From: Thinopyrum elongatum
Taxonomy: Eukaryota; Streptophyta; Magnoliopsida; Poales; Poaceae
Assembly (NCBI GenBank): GCA_011799875.1
Contig: CM022303.1
Location: 548,841,368-548,905,367, forward strand
Length of the DNA: 64,000 nt
Reading direction: 5' to 3'
In this document: positions 58,271 through 64,000 of the stretch, in pieces
Layout of the letters: each line of letters begins with the position of its first letter
Numbering within the stretch: the first letter of the stretch is position 1
Notes under the pieces: model-generated
Databases searched by the model: none
Told to the model about the DNA's origin: nothing
The model's input: the letters and a program-made list of their open reading frames with translations, nothing else
Translations under genes and position numbers: made by a program

Positions 58271-61200
58271 CTAAGAGTGCCTTGACCACCTGCCATCATT
58301 CGTCCAGTGGAAGACCCGGGGCTTGTACTTTGGAAATGCATCTTCCCAGTCTGGGTTCTCGATCAAGTATTTCCATATCCTACAACAAGAAAGTACAAAG
58401 CAAGAATAAACCATACAGCAATCTCTATTGGAAATATGCCATTATTTCATTCATGAAGAAGCTAATCATGAGTTATACCTAGATAAACAGAAAGATTGCA
58501 CACACACATGATAGAAATGGTTCATGCAATACAGTTTCCAATTTGTAGGATAAAAGGAACACACACCTTCTCTCGGTTTCCACAAAATGAGGTGGTTCTG
58601 CAGCTGGAGAGGTGGAGCATTGAAGCAGGACTTCAGAGTCTGAAAGCTGGTTAAGTGAGGATGCCATTTCTGCCCAATCTGGCATCCTATACAAGCAGGA
58701 CAAGAGATGGGTATATCACACAGAACAGTTAGTTAACTAGCAAAGTAAAGAGGCACAAGTACTTACACTCGTAATGATGTATGCCCTTAGTATTTCTCGA
58801 CCTATCATGCAAGATGTAGTTTACATGCATGAGAACAAAAGGCCCATTATTAAAATAGGCAGAAAGAAGAAAAATCATTTTTGTCCCTGTTAGAGGTGTT
58901 CATGACGGAAGCTGGGCCAGGACCAAAGCATAAAAATATGATTTTATTTGTTTATTTTCTGCAAACAATTATAAAATTTATTGGGTGTTAGGATATGATA
59001 GTGGGTCGAATCTTGGGCAAACGTGGCCTGCCCATGAATGGTAATAATTCGTACACATGGTGCAATTCGCTAATGAATAAAAAGTGGCAAAACCGCTGTA
59101 CAGCATTTCATGCATAGGTGGCATTGAACATACATGGAGTATGATGACAACAAGTCAGGCAACAATTTAAAATTGTCCTATTGCATAATGAAAACCTCCA
59201 TCACTTCTTCCAATTGGTAGTTACTTCACGTATGGAAATTTTGAAGATCAGACTGAACCAAAAAGCAACCTGTGTGATGTCACTGAATGCCTATGTCCAT
59301 ACAGGGCCGAAGCTAGCCAAAACACTCAATGGACTCATCTTGATATACTACATGAATTCAGCAGTAATTGGTCTTTGGTAGCAATAATTTACTAAAGGTT
59401 TTGCCAAATTTTATTGGGGTCAGTTGACCCTGATGCTACAGTGTCAACTCCGTCCATGTGTCCATAGATTAACAACGTTCAGGAACAGAAGGTCAATAGT
59501 TAAGTACAAAGAGGCTGAATATGTAGCTACAAACATCTTCAATTTATTACGTATAATACATAATGAAATGGATGGGAATATAAGAGACGGACCAGCAGGC
59601 AGGGGCAATTTGGAAAATATCAGCGTGTGTGTCGTAAGTCTCCAGTAACTTTCCTCGCCAATTTGGATCATAAGAAGAAACACTCACACGAATTCTTCTG
59701 ACTATTTCATCAGGACACCTTGAAGTGATGTCAAAGCTTGCAGGAGTAACAACTCCAGATGATGTTTGCATCTGAAGACAGCAGGAGTGTTTGTTTCTAA
59801 GAAAACTTACTATGAACTGGGGTATGTTTCAAATCAACAATTTAAATAACTGTTACATGTTAATTCGGATCGGAGGGAGTAAATGAAATGTTAGTCTGAG
59901 ATGCAGACAAAATAGAATTTCCCTCTTTCTTTTTTCCTTCTTCTTTTAGATTAACCTTCAAACGTTCCTTGTTCCAGAGCTTACAATGTTCTATTTTACA
60001 AATGTGGTGTTCATTGGCACCAAAAACTACTAATTGACACTTTAGTAGATTCAGGGAAGAGGATATCCCTTACCACAAATCCACCAACAATGGGTCGCGC
60101 ATTCCCGTAAGAATCAGTCATAGTGTTGATCCCAAGGACACAGAAAGACCGGAGGTGGAACCGTTGCTGGGATTTATGCAGCACTTCAACTATCTTGCAA
60201 CAAAGTGGATGGGAGTACCCTTCCTGTATGCTGTGCTTTCCTCCAGAAGAATAGACTACCTGTGGGGCGAATTATGGTAATTAGATGCTTCCTCATGTAT
60301 ATTGTGTCAATCAAGAAATAAAGGGCAGCCCGGTGCAGGTAGCTCCCGCTTGCGCAGGGTCAAGAAATCTAAAAGAAATTTAACCACCCAAAAAGTTTTG
60401 AATTCAACCTTTGTAGAAGCATCACCGAAGCCACCAATCAGGTGAACCTGTAAGCAAATGCTAGTGAGAACACTCCCAAATGTACTTAACTGCTTATTGT
60501 ATATTTTGAGGGGGAAATACAGGAGAAGAGACCAACATCAAACGGTTCGTCGTCATCACCAAGTAATTCTAGCATCTGTTTGAACCCTCCTTCTACAATC
60601 TTTGGAAAGTCCATATGGCTAATGGAAGTCCTGAAATCAATTAATGGAAGATCAGAAGAATCAGCAAATGTTTTTGCGAGTTGGGAAAATACATGAATTT
60701 TGAGTTTCACAAGAAACCATAGTCTTACAGGATCAGATAAAACGCTCGCTTCTTTTTTCACTTACATTCCAGTCTTGTTGTTGCGAATTGCAACACCCAC
60801 ACATGTAGTCATCTCATCTGTGCCCACTAACTACAGATGCAAAAGAACTGATTAATTCACCAATCACACTATTTGAACGGTCTACGCATAACTATGCTTT
60901 AATCACTCTATCTAGGAATTAAGGCAAAGTGAGTGAAATGTAGCCGAAAGTACTCCCTCCGTTCCTAAATATTTGTCTTTCTAGATATTTCAACAAGTGA
61001 CTACATACGGAGCAAAATGAGTGAATCTTCACTCTAAAATATGTCTACATACATCCGTATGTGGTAGTCCATTTGAAATGCCTAGAAAGACAAATATTTA
61101 GAAACGGAGGAAGTAATGATGTGCTTTAACAGGATGCCAGTTTATCAGGGACACAAACACAAAACTGATCAGGCAATCAGGTATACAGGTAAAATTGGAA

Positions 61201-61780
61201 ATCCTACATGTTGGCATTCAGAATAACAAACCAATAGCCCTCTAGTGATCATAAACCAATCCAAACAAATAGCATAATTTGAATAAAGTGATCACACATC
61301 TAAACTACCAAAGTGAACTCCAGGAGTGCCTGCCCAATCCCCATTTAACACAGGTACGATTTCCACCATGGGAAACGAAAAGTCGTCTCTGAGGCAGCAA
61401 AACATGGAATCGCGCAACTGATTCAAACGACGTCCCCAATCCCTGCTCGATCGAAGAGCTGAGCACGCACCTCGACGCGCGCCGGATCGACCGTGGCGTA
61501 CTCCCGCTGGAACACGTACACGTGCCTGGGCCCCTCCGGCCCCGACGGGATCCGCCTCTCCGGCGCGGCCCTGAGCCGCTCGGACGCGGCGCGCAGCCCG
61601 GGGTTCCCCATGAGCGCCGCCACGAGCTCCGTCCCGCTGCTTCCCTGCAGGAACCGGGAGCCGATAGGATCGTCACAAAGTGGAGAAAGAGAGAGCACGC
61701 GTCCACGTGTACGCGCACGGGCGTGATGTACGTACCGCGGGGGAGGAGCAGGGGACGGGCTCGCCGTCGACGAGGAGCAT
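58271..61780 (-). CDS. NTAN1: Protein N-terminal asparagine amidohydrolase
   Basis: Nine exons on the minus strand: 61736-61780, 61471-61644, 60766-60830, 60537-60630, 60409-60447, 60074-60259, 59593-59771, 58567-58686, 58271-58379. All introns are GT-AG, phases agree, and the 1,011-bp frame is intact (336 aa). The protein starts MLLVDGEPVPCSS. It has the amidase nucleophile region TDEMTTCVGVAIRNN (Cys83 as the likely catalytic residue), then HLIGGFGD, SHPLCCKIVEVL and the family signature CSTSPAAEPPHFVE near residue 290. The animal NTAN1 enzyme has the matching STSP-AEPPHFVE. NTAN1 converts N-terminal Asn to Asp, which allows arginylation and degradation by the Arg/N-degron pathway in cytosol or nucleus. 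The start is the only ATG giving the conserved N-terminus. It is divergent from the small gene at 62156. Confidence 0.93.
60320..60359 (-). repeat. 40-bp Au SINE remnant in NTAN1 intron 5
   Basis: Plus strand aagggcagcccggtgcaggt and on to gcgcaggg: only the 3' tip of an Au SINE. It is flanked by tcaagaaat at 60311-60319 and 60360-60368. The 149-bp intron is largely this insertion. Confidence 0.8.
60953..61113. mobile_element. Stowaway MITE in NTAN1 intron 2
   Basis: 161 bp between TA dinucleotides (60951-60952, 61114-61115). The ends ctccctccgttcctaaata and its near-perfect inverse (tatttagaaacggaggaag) pair over about 35 bp. This is the standard Tc1/Mariner-type MITE of grasses. Confidence 0.92.
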
Positions 61781-62155
61781 TATCGCCGTCGGAGTTGGTG
61801 GGGGTGAGTGACCGAGCGAAGCAGAGGTCGCGGAGCCGACCAAGGAAATGGCCGGCCGGTCACACCCGTTTATTTTTATGTGCTAGCATCCAGCTGCTTG
61901 CTGTCCACCGAAGCGGCACGATCATCACGGTTCACGGATCCTGGTCCAGCAAAAGTCCATGGGCCGGAAGCAGCCGTCGTTTCAGCCCAGCCATCAGCCG
62001 TCGCTACACAGTACACTTCCACTCCACCGCTTCCGCCGCATCCCAAGTCGCCGTCCTCCCGATCCCCTTCCTCTGCTCTGGACACCCCATCTCCGCCGAG
62101 CCGGACGCCCCATCCACCTCTACGGGCGGCGGCGGCGTAGCAAGGTCAGTGAGAA
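61781..62155. promoter_or_regulatory. Shared divergent promoter of NTAN1 and the small gene
   Basis: 375 bp separate the two ATGs. The region contains TGGGCC at 61960-61965, a site-II type element often found in housekeeping plant promoters, and GC-rich 5' leader sequence for the plus-strand gene. No clear TATA box is seen for either gene. Confidence 0.55.
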
Positions 62156-62488
62156 ATGGCGCCGCCCGGGTCGCGCCGGTGGGCGTACGTGCGGATCATG
62201 GCCGGCACCATCCTCGGCGGCGGCCTCGGCTTCTACGTCATGCACCGCATCGAGACCTCCTACAAGGCACGCCGGTCCCCGCCGTTTCCGTTCCCCGTCC
62301 AACCTACCTACCGCGATTTGTAAATCATTTGGTCGAAGCCGCCGCGCTCACGTCCGCTCTTGCAGGTGAGGATGGAGGAGAGGCTGCGGAGGTACGAGGC
62401 GCACATGCTCGCCAAGGAGAAGGAGGCGCAGCAGCTCCAGGACGAGGGGCGCCGCGAGGACCAGGCGCAGGTCTTGCCGGACTCGTGA
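62156..62488 (+). CDS. Small single-pass membrane protein, 77 aa, unknown function
   Basis: Exons are 62156-62266 and 62366-62488. The protein starts MAPPGSRRWAYVRIMAG, has a Gly-rich hydrophobic segment (residues about 14-31, MAGTILGGGLGFYVMH), then a highly charged helix (VRMEERLRRYEAHMLAKEKE), ending QAQVLPDS. The only in-frame splice uses donor AAG/gcacgc and acceptor tcttgcag/GTG, so the intron (62267-62365) would be GC-AG. The GT at 62274 gives an immediate stop. Size and layout suggest a small organelle- or ER-membrane protein; no family is recognised. The upstream ATG context is gagaaATGgcg, a good plant start. Confidence 0.68.
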
Positions 62489-63059
62489 TTTCCTCTCATC
62501 CCCTTGCTCCGGCTCGCCTTCCCGAGCTGTTAGGTGAGTACTGGTACTTGTAGCTACCATGCCTCTTTGATAGATGTGTATTTGTATGGTATGAACTGCA
62601 TGATAAAATTTCGGAGCTTGGTGCCAAAATTCAGAGCTGTTTGTATTGCCTGTTAGTGCCTTGGACTGTCCGGATTTAAGCTTTAGCACTCCAATTTGCC
62701 TGTGGTTATCTGATCCAGCCGAAACCAGATGTAAAATGCGTTTATGCCTTTCGAGCACCCAGCTATGCCACTGGTATCATTGTTATTGCAGCGAGCCCAG
62801 GGATTGAATTTTTTTGGGTTCAAGTTATGCAATGTGGAACAAGCCGTCGAGGCTCGTTAATTAGTTTGGCTCAAACTACTAGTGTCGGCAATGCCATTAC
62901 CACACTGGAGGATTAGGCACCTAGCAAATCAACAAATTTGGTTATTTTTGGCTGTGCTGATAGCCTTGGCAAAAATTCTAGGGATATGTCAGGACCATTG
63001 GTAGGCTGAAGTTTTTAGGACCCTTTTGGATCCAACAACACCTACACCAATAAAGCCAT
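62489..63059. other. Downstream region of the small gene
   Basis: Probably includes its 3' untranslated region. No further gene is seen before the LINE remnant. Confidence 0.45.
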
Positions 63060-64000
63060 TCAGTCCCAAACAAGTTCGAGTAGGCTAGAGTTGAAACCCA
63101 TGAGACCTCGAAACCTAGTCACGGTTCTGGCACGTGGATAGCTAACTTCCACGCACCCCTGTCCATGTCTAGTTCTTTGGTGACATTCCAATCCTTCAGG
63201 CTTTATGGACTCCTCCCATGTCAAGTTTGATCTACCCTGGCTCTCTTGACACACTTTAATCTTTTGCTATGCATCGGTGCTTTTGGAGGCCTGCATTGTG
63301 TATGCCCAAACCATCTCAGCTTCTCTTCAATTGGTGCTATCCCAAATCTACCACATATATAATCATTTCAAACCCGATCCTTTCTTATTTGGCCACATAT
63401 CCATCTCAGCATGCGCATCTTTGGCAAACCTTACTGTTTTTTTTTCTAAATGAAAAGGTAGATCTCGCTCTACCTTATGGGTAAACCTTACTGTTAGACA
63501 TGTCGCCTTTTAGTTGGCCAATATTCTGCGCCATCATAGGTCGAATCGCCCTCCTATAGAACCCTTTTAGCTTTTGTGGCACTCTTGTCACAGAGGATGC
63601 TAGAAGCTTGGTGCCACTTCATCCATCCGACTTTGATCCGATGGCTCACATCTTCATCGATATCACCATCCTTTTGCAAAATCGACCCCAAATATCGAAA
63701 GGTGTCCTTTTGAGGTAGTACCCGCCCATCAACCCCCGTCCGACTATCGTTGACTAGCACTACATCATCTACAAAGAGCATACACCATGGGATATCTCCT
63801 TGTATACCCACCCCTTGTGAGGTCATCCATCACCAAAGCAAAAAGATAAGGGCTTAAAGCCGACCCTTGGTGTAGGCCTATTTTAAATGCAAAGTCATCA
63901 GTGTAGCCATCGCTTGTTCGAACGCTTGTCACAACATTATCGTACATGTCCTTGATCAGGGTAATGTACTTTGTTGTGACTTTGTGTTTCTCCAAGGCCC
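63060..64000 (-). pseudogene. LINE reverse transcriptase remnant
   Basis: Read on the minus strand from the right edge. 63995-63765 has KITLIKDMYDN-like sequence and [20 protein letters not shown]. The next frame, 63826-63554, overlaps it and has the catalytic-type [12 protein letters not shown], then [18 protein letters not shown] and [15 protein letters not shown]. 63254-63060 has SNLTWEESIK and MDRGAW-like C-terminal sequence with shifts. Between SRTGVD and GRVLPQ about 50 residues usual for the family are missing in frame. The 5' part continues off the window. Confidence 0.8.

Noticed and set aside
61522..62553. 343-codon plus-strand open frame over NTAN1 exons 1-2 and the small gene
   Set aside because: It is antisense to well-supported NTAN1 exons and out of frame with the small gene over most of its length. 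GC-rich DNA produces long chance frames.

Overview
The window is plant nuclear DNA from a large, repeat-rich grass genome. Triticeae (wheat, Aegilops or barley group) fits best. The grounds are the nested Athila-type gypsy and copia LTR elements, an Au-type SINE, a Stowaway MITE, and a giant CACTA element with a CACTACAAAAAAA terminus. About 56 kb is a nest of transposable elements. The last 6 kb holds two host genes on a gene island.

Layout. 1-5273 is the 3' part of a plus-strand copia element with a long open polyprotein frame and its 3' LTR. It sits inside a plus-strand Athila-like gypsy element (5274-11936), which sits inside the LTR of a minus-strand, pol-less gypsy element (11942-17394). 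Next is a solo LTR (17434-49854, TSD catac). It is split by a minus-strand copia element (17821-48672, TSD catcg). The left LTR of that copia element is split by a 21.65-kb CACTA transposon (19265-40914, TSD tat), and its RNase H coding region is split by a gypsy-type solo LTR (41635-42752, TSD tcccg). From 50349 to about 56075 lies another minus-strand gypsy LTR plus a truncated interior. That LTR contains a copia solo LTR (50471-52481, TSD tacaa, same family as the first element) and an Au SINE (53680-53791). A LINE 3' fragment follows, interrupted by a 938-bp Mutator-like element.

The CACTA element is the most unusual region. It carries a minus-strand TNP2-type transposase pseudogene and a plus-strand second gene of the plant Ptta/En/Spm (Transposase_24) type, pointing away from each other about 10 kb apart. 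It also has a broken GRF-type zinc-finger passenger gene, two unlike subterminal repeat arrays, a Mutator-like element with TIRs of about 200 bp, and an array in which an exon with its splice donor and following intron has been copied at least four times ahead of the second gene.

The gene island holds NTAN1 (protein N-terminal asparagine amidohydrolase; 9 exons, minus strand, 58271-61780, intact 336 aa). It is divergently paired across 375 bp with a small two-exon gene for a 77-residue single-pass membrane protein (62156-62488) whose intron appears to be GC-AG. The NTAN1 introns hold a Stowaway MITE and a 40-bp SINE remnant. A decayed LINE reverse transcriptase (63060-64000) closes the window. 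Apart from the two host genes and the first copia frame, every coding region seen is broken.
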